A stretch of 64,000 bases of DNA from an uncultured Eubacteriales bacterium (GCA_900547405.1 URGL01000003.1:23965-87964); one strand, 5' to 3'. Shown: positions 25,491-34,475, numbered from the stretch's first letter. Program-made: numbers and translations. Notes: a model not told the origin generated them from the sequence alone.

Positions 25491-26102
25491 TTGGAAATCG
25501 AAAATCACAAGGAAGAAGTCCCCTTTGCCCACTATGAAGCCCTGTTCAAGGACCTGGACCCTCAGGAGGCCCTGGGCCGCCTGCCGGACGTATCCTTTGC
25601 AGAGGGTGCGTTTCAGGTAAAGCTCCTGGGCAGGACCTTTGCCATTACCCACCCCGGCTGTGCATTCACCGCCCTGGATGGAGGGGCCCTTCCCCCTCTG
25701 CCTACCCGGACCTTCCTGCTGCGGTATCTGCTGGAAAGCAAGGAAGTACCCTTCGGCGGCACCTGGAAGACCTTCCGGGAAATGCCCTGGGGCGAGATGT
25801 ACATCAAGCCCTATACAGGCCGGGTCCTGACCCGGGCCGCCTTCACCTTCGGTACCCGGGTAAACGCCTTCCGGGCTGCCGCCGAGAAAATGGGGGCGGT
25901 AAAGCTCCCCCACGGCGACGCGGGCTATCAGTTCGACTTTGTCGGCCCCTACCGGATGCAGATCCTGGTCTGGGAAGGGGACGATGAGTTTCCCCCCAAC
26001 GCCCAGGTGCTGTATTCCGACAACTTCGCCGAGGGCTTCGCCGCCGAGGATCGGGTGGTGGCAGGAGATATCCTCATCAGTACCATCAAAGCGAATATGT
26101 GA
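25491..26102 (+). CDS. DUF3786 domain protein
   Basis: 203 residues. A TTG start at 25491 is chosen because AGGAGG lies 9 nt upstream, inside the end of the previous gene. The body matches the DUF3786 family as I know it (the PTRTFLLRYLL segment, the GDAGYQFDF segment and a C-terminal EDRVVAGDI). This family is often found beside corrinoid-protein systems, and the 4 nt gap to the activator gene supports a joint role. Its biochemical function is unknown. Confidence 0.72.
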   Translation: MEIENHKEEVPFAHYEALFKDLDPQEALGRLPDVSFAEGAFQVKLLGRTFAITHPGCAFTALDGGALPPLPTRTFLLRYLLESKEVPFGGTWKTFREMPWGEMYIKPYTGRVLTRAAFTFGTRVNAFRAAAEKMGAVKLPHGDAGYQFDFVGPYRMQILVWEGDDEFPPNAQVLYSDNFAEGFAAEDRVVAGDILISTIKANM

Positions 26103-26120
26103 CGGAAAGGAAGTGGGCAC

Positions 26121-26669
26121 GTGAAGCCTTTTGCTCTGGGCATCCTGGTAGGCCGGTTTCAGGTGGTCCATGCCGGGCACGAGCAGATGATCCGCACCGC
26201 CATGGCCCTGTGTGACCGGGTGGGCATCTTCATCGGCTCCTCTCAGGAAAGCGGCACCAGCAAGAATCCCTTCCCCTACGCCCTCCGGCGGCAGCTGCTG
26301 GAGAACCTTTTCGGCGGCGGGGTGGAGATCTACCCCCTGCCGGACATCGGCGTAGGCAACACCGCCGCCTGGGGGGACTACGTGCTGGAAAACGTCCAGC
26401 GCCGCTTCGGCTGCCTGCCGGAGCTGCTGGTCTCCGGCAAGGAGTCCCGGCGGCTGGACTGGTTCGACTCCCTCCGAGGGGTCCGCATTGCGGAATTATA
26501 CATCCCCAAGACCATCGACATTTCCGCCTCCAAAATGCGGGAATACCTGATCGAGGATGACCGGGCCGCCTGGGAGTCTTATGTAAACCCAAAGAACCAC
26601 CCTCTCTATCCCCAGCTGCGGGCCCTGGCCCTGGCCTCCCAGGAAAACCGGGAAACACAAAGTATTTAA
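26121..26669 (+). CDS. NadR/NadM-type nicotinamide-nucleotide adenylyltransferase
   Basis: 182 residues from a GTG start. GRFQVVHAGH (11-20) carries the nucleotidyltransferase HxGH site, and ISASKMREYL holds the second ATP-binding motif. Family members join NMN (or NaMN) to ATP to make NAD. It lies upstream of a nicotinate phosphoribosyltransferase gene in the same direction, separated by a block of dispersed repeats, so the two probably serve NAD salvage together. Confidence 0.85.
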   Translation: MKPFALGILVGRFQVVHAGHEQMIRTAMALCDRVGIFIGSSQESGTSKNPFPYALRRQLLENLFGGGVEIYPLPDIGVGNTAAWGDYVLENVQRRFGCLPELLVSGKESRRLDWFDSLRGVRIAELYIPKTIDISASKMREYLIEDDRAAWESYVNPKNHPLYPQLRALALASQENRETQSI

Positions 26670-26997
26670 AGGAGAGGGTGGCAGGGCGAAGCCCTGACGG
26701 GTGTGGAGGGGACCCCTGAACCTTACGGCTGGACTCCATTGAATGGTAATGCCTTCCCACTCGCGTAGGGGGCGATGCCCACATCGCCCCGAGACCTTAC
26801 GGGCGGAGCCAGGTAGGTATAAACCACACACGCAATTGTCGAACCCTCGGGACGATGAGGGCATCGTCCCCTACGCGCAGGACCGGGCTATCCCTTCTCA
26901 ACGCACCCCGTTTTTTGCTTTTAGGTGTCCCCTCCACACCCGCCGCTGCGGCGGCACCCTCTCCATGCAGGAGAGGGCAGAGAGGGTAAGAAAACGA
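26668..26997. repeat. Dispersed repeat block between NAD genes
   Basis: It contains a type-B unit at the left (GGAGAGGG with the CAGGGC-GAA-GCCCTG hairpin and GGGTGTGGAGGGGACCC tail), an inverted type-B unit at the right (26928-26980), and between them a third motif: GGGGGCGATGCCCACATCG (26767-26787), matched in inverted form by GATGAGGGCATCGTCCCC (26854-26872). No gene is seen in this gap. Confidence 0.75.
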
Positions 26998-27012
26998 AAA
27001 GAAGGCTTCATT

Positions 27013-28227
27013 ATGCTACTGGAACCCATTATCACATCCCTTTTGGATACGGACCTGTACAAATTCAATATGGATCAGGTGATCTTTCACAAGCACACGG
27101 ATCTGATCGGAGAATACTGCTTCAAGTGCAGAAACGAGGGCATCGTTTTTACGAAGGAGATGCTTGCGGAGATCAATTCCCAGATCGACCACCTGTGCTC
27201 CCTGCGCTTTACCAAGGCAGAGCTGAACTACCTGCGCTCTATCCGCTTCATCAAGCGGGACTATGTGGAGTTCCTGCGGCTGTGGCACCCCATCCGGGAG
27301 TATGTCCACACGGGACTGACGGACAAGGGAGAGCTGGAGCTGACCGTAGCGGGGCCCATGTTCTCTGCCATGCAGTTTGAGATCTACCTGCTGGAAATCG
27401 TCAACGAGGTCTATTTCCGGATGCACTACGACTACGCCGTGCTGGAGGCCTCTGCCCGGGAGAAGCTGGAGCAAAAGATCAAGGACTTCCATTCCGGCAA
27501 ATATACCTTCTGCTTCGCCGAGTTCGGCAGCCGCCGTCGGCTCTCCCGGGTCTGGCAGGACGAGGTGGTCCGCCGCCTCTCCCAGGAGACGAAAAACTGC
27601 GCCGGAACCTCCAACGTGTATCTTGCCATGAAGTATAACCTGACCCCCATCGGCACCTATGCCCATGAGTTCGTCCAGATGTACCAGGGCATCGATTCCA
27701 TCCCCCTGGCCTATACCAATCACTACGCCATGGCCGACTGGTACGATGAGTACCGTGGGGACAACGGCACCGCCCTGTCCGACACCATCACCACGGACCT
27801 GTTCCTCTACGATTTTGACCGGTCCATGGTCAACAACTACTCCGGCGTCCGCCACGACAGCGGGGATCCCTATGTATGGGGCGAAAAGATGATCCGCCAC
27901 TTCCAGAAATACGGCGTGGATCCCCGGACCAAGGTGCTGCTTTTCAGCGACAGCCTGGACTTTGACCACGCCCAAAAGCTCTATGACTATTTCAAGGACC
28001 GTGCCCGGGTGTCCTTCGGCATCGGCACCTTTGTCACCAACGACACCTGCGAGCATGCCCTGAACATCGTCATCAAGCTCCAATATGTCAATGGCCGTCC
28101 CGTGGCCAAGCTCTCCGATGCCGAGGGCAAGGAGATGTGCCAGGACGACGATTACCTGTCCTATCTGAAGCGCAGTGTGGCCTTCCGGCTGGACAGAGAA
28201 AAAGAAACACAGGAGAGACTCCAATGA
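27013..28227 (+). CDS. pncB: Nicotinate phosphoribosyltransferase
   Basis: 404 residues. The N-terminal LLDTDLYKFNMDQV, the central EFGSRRRLS and the GVRHDSGDP segments are diagnostic for PncB, which makes nicotinate mononucleotide from nicotinate and PRPP in the Preiss-Handler route. The start ATG has GAAGG 7 nt upstream. The stop overlaps the ATG of the next gene (ATGA), so the two are coupled. Confidence 0.95.
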   Translation: MLLEPIITSLLDTDLYKFNMDQVIFHKHTDLIGEYCFKCRNEGIVFTKEMLAEINSQIDHLCSLRFTKAELNYLRSIRFIKRDYVEFLRLWHPIREYVHTGLTDKGELELTVAGPMFSAMQFEIYLLEIVNEVYFRMHYDYAVLEASAREKLEQKIKDFHSGKYTFCFAEFGSRRRLSRVWQDEVVRRLSQETKNCAGTSNVYLAMKYNLTPIGTYAHEFVQMYQGIDSIPLAYTNHYAMADWYDEYRGDNGTALSDTITTDLFLYDFDRSMVNNYSGVRHDSGDPYVWGEKMIRHFQKYGVDPRTKVLLFSDSLDFDHAQKLYDYFKDRARVSFGIGTFVTNDTCEHALNIVIKLQYVNGRPVAKLSDAEGKEMCQDDDYLSYLKRSVAFRLDREKETQERLQ

Positions 28228-29021
28228 AGGCAACCTTTCTCGGCACCGGCTGCGCCATGGTGCTCAAGCGCTACAACACCTGCTTCCTGCTGGAAGAGGA
28301 TACCAGCAAGCTCTTAGTGGATGCCGGCGGCGGCAGCGAGATCCTCATCCGGCTGGACAAGCTGGGGATCCCCGTCACCGCCCTTGGCGGCATGTTCGTG
28401 ACCCACAGCCACAGCGACCACATTCTGGGCACTCCCTGGGTCATTCGGGCAGTGGCCACCGCCATGGCGGAGGAGGGCTACACCGGCACCTTTACCGTGG
28501 CCGCCTGCCAGCGGACCCTGTCGGATATCCGGACCATCTGCGAAATGATCCTGGGCAAAAAGCTGACAAAATTTTTTGGCAGTCAGATCCTCTTCCGGCA
28601 GGTCACCGATGGAGAAGAGCTGGATCTGGCCGGTTTCCACATCACCGCTTTCGACATCGGCTCCAAGAAAATGCAGCAGTTCGGCTTCCTTCTGGATCTG
28701 CCGGATGGGCAGCACCTCTGCTTTGCCGGAGACGAGCCTGTCAAGCCCTCTACGGAAAAATACGCCAAGGGGGCCAAGTGGCTGTTCAGTGAGGCCTACT
28801 GCCTCCACGCCGACCGGGACATCTACAAGCCCTACGAGCGCAGCCACGTGACCAGCCTGGACGCCGGAAACCTGGCCCAGGAGATGGGTGTCCGGAATAT
28901 GGTCATCTACCACACCGCGGACTACGGCTCCGACCGGAGAGACCGGATGACCCAGGAGGCCGCCTCGGTCTTCTCCGGAAATATCTATGTCCCCGAGGAC
29001 ATGGAGTCCATCCAGCTGTGA
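28224..29021 (+). CDS. MBL-fold metallohydrolase (RNase Z-like)
   Basis: 265 residues. THSHSDH is the HxHxDH zinc motif of the metallo-beta-lactamase fold; an early FLGTGCA strand and a late FAGDEP Asp complete the site. It resembles the RNase Z/PhnP-like subgroup in length and order. Coupling to pncB (4 nt overlap) suggests a nucleotide-repair or phosphodiester role in NAD metabolism, but that is inference. Confidence 0.82.
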   Translation: MKATFLGTGCAMVLKRYNTCFLLEEDTSKLLVDAGGGSEILIRLDKLGIPVTALGGMFVTHSHSDHILGTPWVIRAVATAMAEEGYTGTFTVAACQRTLSDIRTICEMILGKKLTKFFGSQILFRQVTDGEELDLAGFHITAFDIGSKKMQQFGFLLDLPDGQHLCFAGDEPVKPSTEKYAKGAKWLFSEAYCLHADRDIYKPYERSHVTSLDAGNLAQEMGVRNMVIYHTADYGSDRRDRMTQEAASVFSGNIYVPEDMESIQL

Positions 29022-29091
29022 CCCAGCTGTCCTCACCGGAGCAGAAGCCTCAGGCCCATGGCAATGACATTTTTTCTATGACCCATTGTTT

Positions 29092-30399
29092 TCAGAAGGT
29101 CACCGTGATTTTTGTGCCCCGGCCCAGGTCGGAGTCCAGGGTGATGGCGGCATCGTGGAGCATGGCGATGTGCTTGACGATGGCCAGGCCCAGGCCGGTG
29201 CCCCCCGTTTCCCGGGACCGGCTTTTGTCCACCCGGTAGAACCGCTCAAAAACCCGGTCCTGGGCATCCTTGGGGATGCCGATGCCGTTGTCCTCCACCA
29301 TGAGCACCGCTTTTCCGGCGGATTCCTTGACGGTGACCTGGACAAAGCCTCCCTCCCGGTTGTAACGGATGGCGTTCTGGATCAGATTCTCCATAAGCTC
29401 CTTCAGCATTTCCCGGTCTCCGGTGACGCTGGCCTCCCGGCCAAAGCATTGCAGGCGGATCCTCCGGCTCTCTGCCTGGACCAGCATGGCCTGGCAGACC
29501 TCCCGGGCCAAGGCAAAGAGCTCTACGCTCTGGACCTGCCTGGGCCGGTCCGCGTCATCCAGCTCGGAGAGCTGAAGAATGTCGTTGATGAGGCTTAGAA
29601 GTCTCGCCGCGTTCTTCCGGATCTCCCCGGCGAAGTGAATCTGCTGGTCCTGGTCCACCATCCGGTTCTCGATGAGCTCGGCGTAGCCGGAGATGGCGGT
29701 GAGGGGGGTTTTCAGCTCATGGGATACGTTGGCGGTGAAGTCCTGGCGGCTCTTGGCGGCGGCCAGGATCTTTTCGTGCTGGGAGCGGATCTTATGGGCA
29801 AAGGGCTCTAGCTCCCGGTAGACGGTGACGCTGCCCGGCTCGTCCAGGTGCTCCGCCATCTGGTCGATGGGGGCAATGAGCTGGGCGGTGAGCAGGTGAC
29901 CCAGCAGCAGGCAGGCCCCGAATATCACCAGAGAGATGAGCACCACCACCGGCCCCGCTGCCAGAAAGACGCTGCCCATGCTTCTGGCCTGGACGGCCAG
30001 GCGCAGCACCGTACCGTCGGAGAGACACAGGGCATAGTAGAAGGTGTTCATATTGAAGGTATCGGACCGGCGGACAGTCTCTCCGGTGCCCTGCGCCAGG
30101 GCCTGCCGGATCTCCGGCCGGTCGGCGTGGTTGGGAAGGCTGGCCGCCTCTGCCTCGTTGTCATAGAGGACCGTGCCGTCCTCCGCCACCCAGGTGACCC
30201 GCAGGTCCCCGGAGGGCAGGCTGATCTGCCCCCCCTGGGCAAAGACCTTCGCGGCGGAGAGCATCTGGGCGTTGATCCGCAGGTCCTTGCGGACCTGCTG
30301 CTGGAACAGGTCGTAGTAGACCCGGGTGATCCCCAAGGTGGTAAGCACCAGGGCAACCAGGGCAACCAGGGCCAGCCGCAGATTGATCTTCTGCTTCAT
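29092..30399 (-). CDS. Sensor histidine kinase (PhoR-like)
   Basis: 435 residues: TM1 at about 9-29, an extracytoplasmic sensor of roughly 110 residues, TM2 at about 145-170, then the H-box NVSHELKTPLTAISG with the phospho-accepting His, an N-box NLIQNAIRYN, and G-boxes DNGIGIP and GGTGLGLAI. It overlaps the response regulator gene by 4 nt. The layout matches PhoR/WalK-type kinases; the signal is unknown. Confidence 0.92.
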   Translation of the reverse strand: MKQKINLRLALVALVALVLTTLGITRVYYDLFQQQVRKDLRINAQMLSAAKVFAQGGQISLPSGDLRVTWVAEDGTVLYDNEAEAASLPNHADRPEIRQALAQGTGETVRRSDTFNMNTFYYALCLSDGTVLRLAVQARSMGSVFLAAGPVVVLISLVIFGACLLLGHLLTAQLIAPIDQMAEHLDEPGSVTVYRELEPFAHKIRSQHEKILAAAKSRQDFTANVSHELKTPLTAISGYAELIENRMVDQDQQIHFAGEIRKNAARLLSLINDILQLSELDDADRPRQVQSVELFALAREVCQAMLVQAESRRIRLQCFGREASVTGDREMLKELMENLIQNAIRYNREGGFVQVTVKESAGKAVLMVEDNGIGIPKDAQDRVFERFYRVDKSRSRETGGTGLGLAIVKHIAMLHDAAITLDSDLGRGTKITVTF

Positions 30400-31085
30400 A
30401 GGGTATCCTCCGGAGCGCTTTGCAGCACATAGCCCACATTGCGGACCGTGCCGATCTGGCGGCCACAGGGACCCAGCTTCTGCCGCAGGGTCTTGATGTG
30501 CATATCCACGGTGCGGGTCTCTCCCTCGAATTCCGTGCCCCAGACGAAGCGCATGATGCTCTCCCGGGACAGAACCATCTCGGCGTTGATCATCAGGTAG
30601 CGCAGAAGCTCATACTCCTTGAAGGTCAGCTCCACGGCTTTTCCGTCGGCCAGCACAGTGTGGCGGTCATGGTCCAGCTGGATCTTGCCCACCGTCAGCT
30701 GCTTGCTGCCCTCCTCCCGGGTCCGGCGAAGGAGGGCCTTCACCCGGCTGAGGAGCTCCATCACGGAGAAGGGCTTCTTGATATAGTCGTCGGCCCCGTC
30801 GTCCAGGCCCTTGACCATGTCCATCTCCGAGGTCTTGGCGGTGACCATGATCACAGGCAGCCGCTTGGTTACGGTGTTGGACCGGAGGCGGCGGACAATG
30901 TCGCAGCCGTTTTCGTCCGGCAGCATCACATCCAGCAGCACCAGATCCGGCAGCAGGACCTCCAGGGCCTTGTAAAAGTCCGAAGCCCGGGCAAAGTCCT
31001 TGACCATATAATTGCTGTTTTTCAGGGCGATGGTCTCGATCTCCCGAATGTTATCGTCATCTTCAACGATGTAAATCAGTGCCAT
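30396..31085 (-). CDS. OmpR/PhoB-family response regulator
   Basis: 229 residues. A receiver domain has the acidic pair EDDD near the N-terminus, the phosphorylated Asp in LVLLDVMLP, the switch Thr in VTAKT and Lys in IKKPF. A C-terminal winged helix ends RTVDMHIKTLRQKL, then RNVGYVL. It is translated just ahead of its cognate kinase. Confidence 0.93.
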   Translation of the reverse strand: MALIYIVEDDDNIREIETIALKNSNYMVKDFARASDFYKALEVLLPDLVLLDVMLPDENGCDIVRRLRSNTVTKRLPVIMVTAKTSEMDMVKGLDDGADDYIKKPFSVMELLSRVKALLRRTREEGSKQLTVGKIQLDHDRHTVLADGKAVELTFKEYELLRYLMINAEMVLSRESIMRFVWGTEFEGETRTVDMHIKTLRQKLGPCGRQIGTVRNVGYVLQSAPEDTL

Positions 31086-31106
31086 GATTTTCAGGCTCCT
31101 TTCTTC

Positions 31107-31480
31107 AATACCCTCTCCTGGGAGAGGGTGGCAGGGCCGAAGGCCCTGACGGGTGTGGGGCGGGACCCAGGACCGACCTGGTGCCGCCCCTCTTCCGCCG
31201 CTGCGTGCGGCCAGGCCTTCCCCCTCGGGGAAGGTGGCTCGGCGCAGCCGAGACGGATGAGGGGAAACAACCCCGGAATTTTTGAATGCTCAGATAGGGT
31301 AACTCCCCGCCCTCTGTGCTTTCCGAGGGTGGACCGGGCGCAGCCCGGGACGGGTGTGGAGGGGACCCCTATCAATAAAGACCGGGCCCGGTTCTTTCGG
31401 AAGCTTGGCCCCCTCATCCGTCACGCCTTACGGCGTGCCACCTTCCCCGTGGGGGAAGGCGACCTCCGGCGGGGGAATGC
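31107..31480. repeat. Dispersed repeat block upstream of the PhoBR-like operon
   Basis: A type-B unit (31109-31170; CCCTCTCC/GGAGAGGG and CAGGGCC-GAA-GGCCCTG), a type-A unit (31217-31263; second hairpin CTCGGC-GCA-GCCGAG), a partial unit, and an inverted A unit (31413-31475; second hairpin CACGCC/GGCGTG). No gene is seen in this gap. Confidence 0.8.
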
Positions 31481-31481
31481 T

Positions 31482-32675
31482 TTACAGTCTTTTCAATGGC
31501 TCCGACTCGTCCTGGGCCAGGAGCAGATCGGAGATGATATCGTTGGACACCAGGAAGCCTCTGGGGGTCAGGTACCACCGGCCGTCTTCGCTCTGGGCGG
31601 TGCGGTAGTAGACCCGGTGCTTCAGGAGGACCTCCTCCAGGGGCTTAAAGGGCAGCAGGAAGGTGCGCTCGTATTCCTCGGCGTAGATCCCGGCGGTGGT
31701 GCGCAGCCGCAGCATCAGGTATTCTCCCGCCCGCTCCCGCAGGGGGATCTCCTGAACGTCCTCCATAATGTTGCCGCCGGTCTGGATGCCCCGGATATAG
31801 GCCTGCAGGTCCCGGACCATGGTGAAGCGCTTCCCGGCAAAGTCGGAGCTGGCGCTGGGGCCGAAGCCCAGGTACTCTCCTCCGGTCCAGTACTTGGTAT
31901 TGTGCCGGGAGTAAAGGCCCTTGCGGCAGAAGTTGGAGATCTCGTACTGCCGGAAGCCCCGGGCCCGGAGGGCCTCGATGGCAGCCATATACATATCCGC
32001 CTGGAGGTCGTCATCCGGCAGATTCAGAAAGTCCTTCATGTCATAGAAGGGGGTGCCCTCCTCTATCTTCAGGCCGTAGCAGGAGATATGCTCCGGGTTC
32101 AGGCGCAGCACATTGTCCAGGGTGTCCTGCCAGTCGTGGAGGCTCTGGCCCGGCAGACCGTACATCAGGTCCACAGACACGTTCCGGAATCCCGCCTTGC
32201 GGATGCGCTGGTAGGCGGTGACGGCCTGGGCGTAGCTATGGGGGCGGCCCAGCTTTTTGAGCATATCGTCGTTGTCGCTCTGGATGCCCAGGCTCACCCG
32301 GTTGAAGCCCTCGGCCCGAAGCCGGTGGAGGAGCTTATCGGTGACGGAGTCCGGGTTGGCCTCGAAGGTGATCTCCGCGTCCATGGCCACATCGAAATTC
32401 CGGCGCAGGGTGGTCATGATGATGGCCAGGGCATCGGCCCCAAAGTAGCTGGGGGTGCCGCCGCCGAAGTACACCGTATCCACCTTATAGCCGGGGCACA
32501 GGGCTCCGGCCTCCTTGATGTGGGCGCAGATGGCATCCAGGTAGCCGTCCATGAGCTTGTCGTCCTTGCAGGGCATGGAATAGAAGTCGCAGTACTGGCA
32601 CTTGCTGCGGCAGAAGGGAATATGGATATAGATCCCCAGAGGGGTCTTGTTGGCGCGTCTGGTGAGTATGGGCAT
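31482..32675 (-). CDS. hemW: HemW-like radical SAM protein (oxygen-independent coproporphyrinogen oxidase homologue)
   Basis: 397 residues. CRSKCQYCDF is the radical SAM CxxxCxxC cluster, with GGGTPS next as the SAM-binding glycine motif, and a C-terminal HemN/HemW domain. HemW proteins bind and insert heme, whereas true HemN carries an extra N-terminal Cys and trip-wire; this protein has the HemW length and order. GGAGG lies about 11 nt before the ATG. It sits alone between two repeat blocks. Confidence 0.88.
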   Translation of the reverse strand: MPILTRRANKTPLGIYIHIPFCRSKCQYCDFYSMPCKDDKLMDGYLDAICAHIKEAGALCPGYKVDTVYFGGGTPSYFGADALAIIMTTLRRNFDVAMDAEITFEANPDSVTDKLLHRLRAEGFNRVSLGIQSDNDDMLKKLGRPHSYAQAVTAYQRIRKAGFRNVSVDLMYGLPGQSLHDWQDTLDNVLRLNPEHISCYGLKIEEGTPFYDMKDFLNLPDDDLQADMYMAAIEALRARGFRQYEISNFCRKGLYSRHNTKYWTGGEYLGFGPSASSDFAGKRFTMVRDLQAYIRGIQTGGNIMEDVQEIPLRERAGEYLMLRLRTTAGIYAEEYERTFLLPFKPLEEVLLKHRVYYRTAQSEDGRWYLTPRGFLVSNDIISDLLLAQDESEPLKRL

Positions 32676-32702
32676 ATTTGATGCTGCCTCCTTAAAAAAC
32701 TC

Positions 32703-32850
32703 CTGACCTCTCCCCTGGGGGAAGGCTGCCGCCCGCAGGCGGCGGATGAGGGGCCTCCTGCCCTCTCCGGGTGCGGGGCTCCCTGCCCTCTCCTGCTTGG
32801 AGAGGGTGCCGCCCGCAGGCGGCGGGTGTGGAGGGGACCCGCTACGGGTA
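32703..32850. repeat. Dispersed two-hairpin repeats
   Basis: A type-A fragment (CCTCTCCCC, GCCGCC and a CGGATGAGGGG tail) followed by a type-B unit (GGAGAGGG with the GCCGCC/GGCGG hairpin and the tail GGGTGTGGAGGGGACCC). Confidence 0.7.
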
Positions 32851-32931
32851 AAAGAAGACTAACGTAGAACGTGAAAACCTTCCCACCCCTCAGGCTGATG
32901 CCAACATCAGCTTGAGGGATTTATAAATAAG

Positions 32932-32997
32932 ACAGGCTATATGAAATGAAAAACAGACGGAAGTTTCCTCCAAAGTCTCCCATTTCATATAGCCTGT
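32932..32997. terminator. Long inverted repeat downstream of the XRE gene
   Basis: ACAGGCTATATGAAATG (32932-32948) and CATTTCATATAGCCTGT (32981-32997) are a perfect 17 bp inverted repeat around a 32 nt loop. Position suggests a terminator for the minus-strand XRE gene; the T-run is weak. Confidence 0.6.
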
Positions 32998-33019
32998 TTA
33001 CAGGTCTAAAGTATTCATC

Positions 33020-33340
33020 CTAGAATAACTCATCTAACAGCATTTGTATTATTTTCTTTCGTTTGTCCGAAAGGACTCGGTATTTGCATAGCATAATGCT
33101 TTCTTCCGGAGATATCTGACTGCTTTCAAGTGGAAGTGGCGACATATTTGTTGTGTGGCCGACGAGATAATCGACTGAGGTATGGAAATAGTCAGCTATG
33201 CGAATAAGTGTGGCAATATCTGGTTCAATATTATGGTTTTCATACTTATTGATAGACTGTTGACTCAGACCAATGTTATCTGCAAGCGTTTTTTGAGAAA
33301 CACCTGATGCGGAGCGCAAATTTTTTAAATTTTCAAGCAT
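33020..33340 (-). CDS. XRE-family helix-turn-helix regulator
   Basis: 106 residues. An N-terminal Cro/C1-type HTH (residues 1-62) has GVSQKTLADNIGLSQQSINK and YFHTSVDYLVG; the C-terminal tail of about 40 residues is of the kind seen in small phage-like or element-borne repressors. The ATG at 33340 has AAGGAG 9 nt upstream. Composition is AT-rich compared with the core genes. It is divergent from a three-gene small-protein operon and a palindrome lies between them. Confidence 0.85.
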   Translation of the reverse strand: MLENLKNLRSASGVSQKTLADNIGLSQQSINKYENHNIEPDIATLIRIADYFHTSVDYLVGHTTNMSPLPLESSQISPEESIMLCKYRVLSDKRKKIIQMLLDELF

Positions 33341-33400
33341 AGAGCAGTTCTCCTTTGCCTTAATCATAACGAAGGAATTGAAAATATGAAAACATCTGAT

Positions 33401-33437
33401 AGTTGTTATTGACAACAACTAAAAGGAGTGATACAAT
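33401..33437 (+). promoter_or_regulatory. Promoter and palindromic operator of the small-protein cassette
   Basis: TTGACA (33409-33414) and TACAAT (33432-33437) with a 17 bp spacer. AGTTGTT (33401-33407) and AACAACT (33414-33420) form a perfect inverted repeat over the -35, the expected place for repression by the divergent XRE protein. Confidence 0.7.
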
Positions 33438-33549
33438 TAAGGAGCAATAAAGAGGTGCAGACGCATATTGACTGCCTGAGGTACAGGTGGTGGTTCAATA
33501 AAAGAAAAATACAATGTTGCTGTTGCAAATAAAAGGAGGAAAATAATTT

Positions 33550-33753
33550 ATGACTCAGGATGATTTGGAAGGGTTGGAGGCTTACCTGGAGAGGTACAGT
33601 GGAATGTCGGATGCAATACGGGACTTGATTAGTGACGCACTTTGGGCAGGTGCTGGTACCTATCGCTGCGAATCTGACCTGCGCGCACTGATTGGGACGT
33701 TGAAAGCTGAAGGACATTCTGATTTGGTTCCTGCAGTCGAAAGATTGCTGTAA
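33550..33753 (+). CDS. Small protein of unknown function (67 residues)
   Basis: A 67-residue acidic, helical protein beginning MTQDDLEGLEAYLERYSG. AGGAGG lies 10 nt before the ATG. It is the first well-supported gene of the XRE-controlled cassette. I recognise no domain. The gap of 112 nt between promoter and start also contains a possible 25-codon Cys-rich reading frame (33455-33532), which is weak. Confidence 0.7.
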   Translation: MTQDDLEGLEAYLERYSGMSDAIRDLISDALWAGAGTYRCESDLRALIGTLKAEGHSDLVPAVERLL

Positions 33754-33792
33754 AGCTTTGAGACCGATTTACAGACAGATGGAGGATACGAA

Positions 33793-34266
33793 ATGATCCC
33801 GGAGAAGTTTTTAAAAACGTGTGATAACATCAGCGGTGTTTACGAACGTGTCCAGGCAAATGGAACTGGTGGTTTGCAGCCCTTGATTCAGATGATTCAG
33901 AAGTCCATGGCTGATGAACGGCAAAACATCAAATTGATTAACGAACAGATTCAATTTGGTTCTTTTTTGAACAAGAGTTATGAAGACTGTGTCGTTATGC
34001 AAAATGCGGAACACGGCAGTAATTACTACCAATTTGTGTTTTCTTATAGAGTATCCAAAAATGGAAATGAATATTACTACATCTATTCCATGGGGAATAG
34101 TCACAATTTCAGTATGCGTGACACATCTCAGGAGATAGAGGCAGCGGGTGGCTTCCTAAATGGGATTGTGGCAAAGCTTAGCAAGCCCAAAAAGGATGAC
34201 ATTCTGGAAGAAGAGGAATACTATGAAGCTGTAAATAAAACACTTCGGTTGATTTGCGGCGGCTGA
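33793..34266 (+). CDS. Unknown protein of the XRE-controlled cassette (157 residues)
   Basis: 157 residues, apparently cytosolic, with an N-terminal helical part (about 1-60) and a central strand-rich part with many Tyr residues (NYYQFVFSYRVSKNGNEYYY). GGAGG lies 7 nt before the ATG, and the gene follows the 67-residue gene by 39 nt. No motif known to me is visible. It is AT-rich like its neighbours. Confidence 0.75.
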   Translation: MIPEKFLKTCDNISGVYERVQANGTGGLQPLIQMIQKSMADERQNIKLINEQIQFGSFLNKSYEDCVVMQNAEHGSNYYQFVFSYRVSKNGNEYYYIYSMGNSHNFSMRDTSQEIEAAGGFLNGIVAKLSKPKKDDILEEEEYYEAVNKTLRLICGG

Positions 34267-34291
34267 AGAAAAATAAAGCAGGAGGACAAAA

Positions 34292-34414
34292 ATGGAAGAA
34301 ATTAAGTGTCCAATGTGCGGATTTACGGCGCATAAAGTGTTTTTAGATGGTAACAAATGTCGATGTATTTGTGAACGTCCGAGTTGTAAATACATCTTTG
34401 ATATCGAAATGTGA
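34292..34414 (+). CDS. Small zinc-ribbon-like protein (40 residues)
   Basis: A 40-residue protein with six cysteines: CPMC near the N-terminus and CRCICERPSC in the second half, a pattern fit for one zinc site. AGGAGG precedes the ATG, and it is 25 nt after the 157-residue gene. It closes the cassette and is followed by a terminator. Small zinc ribbons often bind nucleic acid or a partner protein; nothing more can be said. Confidence 0.65.
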   Translation: MEEIKCPMCGFTAHKVFLDGNKCRCICERPSCKYIFDIEM

Positions 34415-34475
34415 TTTTTTTAAAATCTGTAAAGTTCTGTTTTTTTAGGCAAAGATAGGCCCTGAGTAAAATGGC

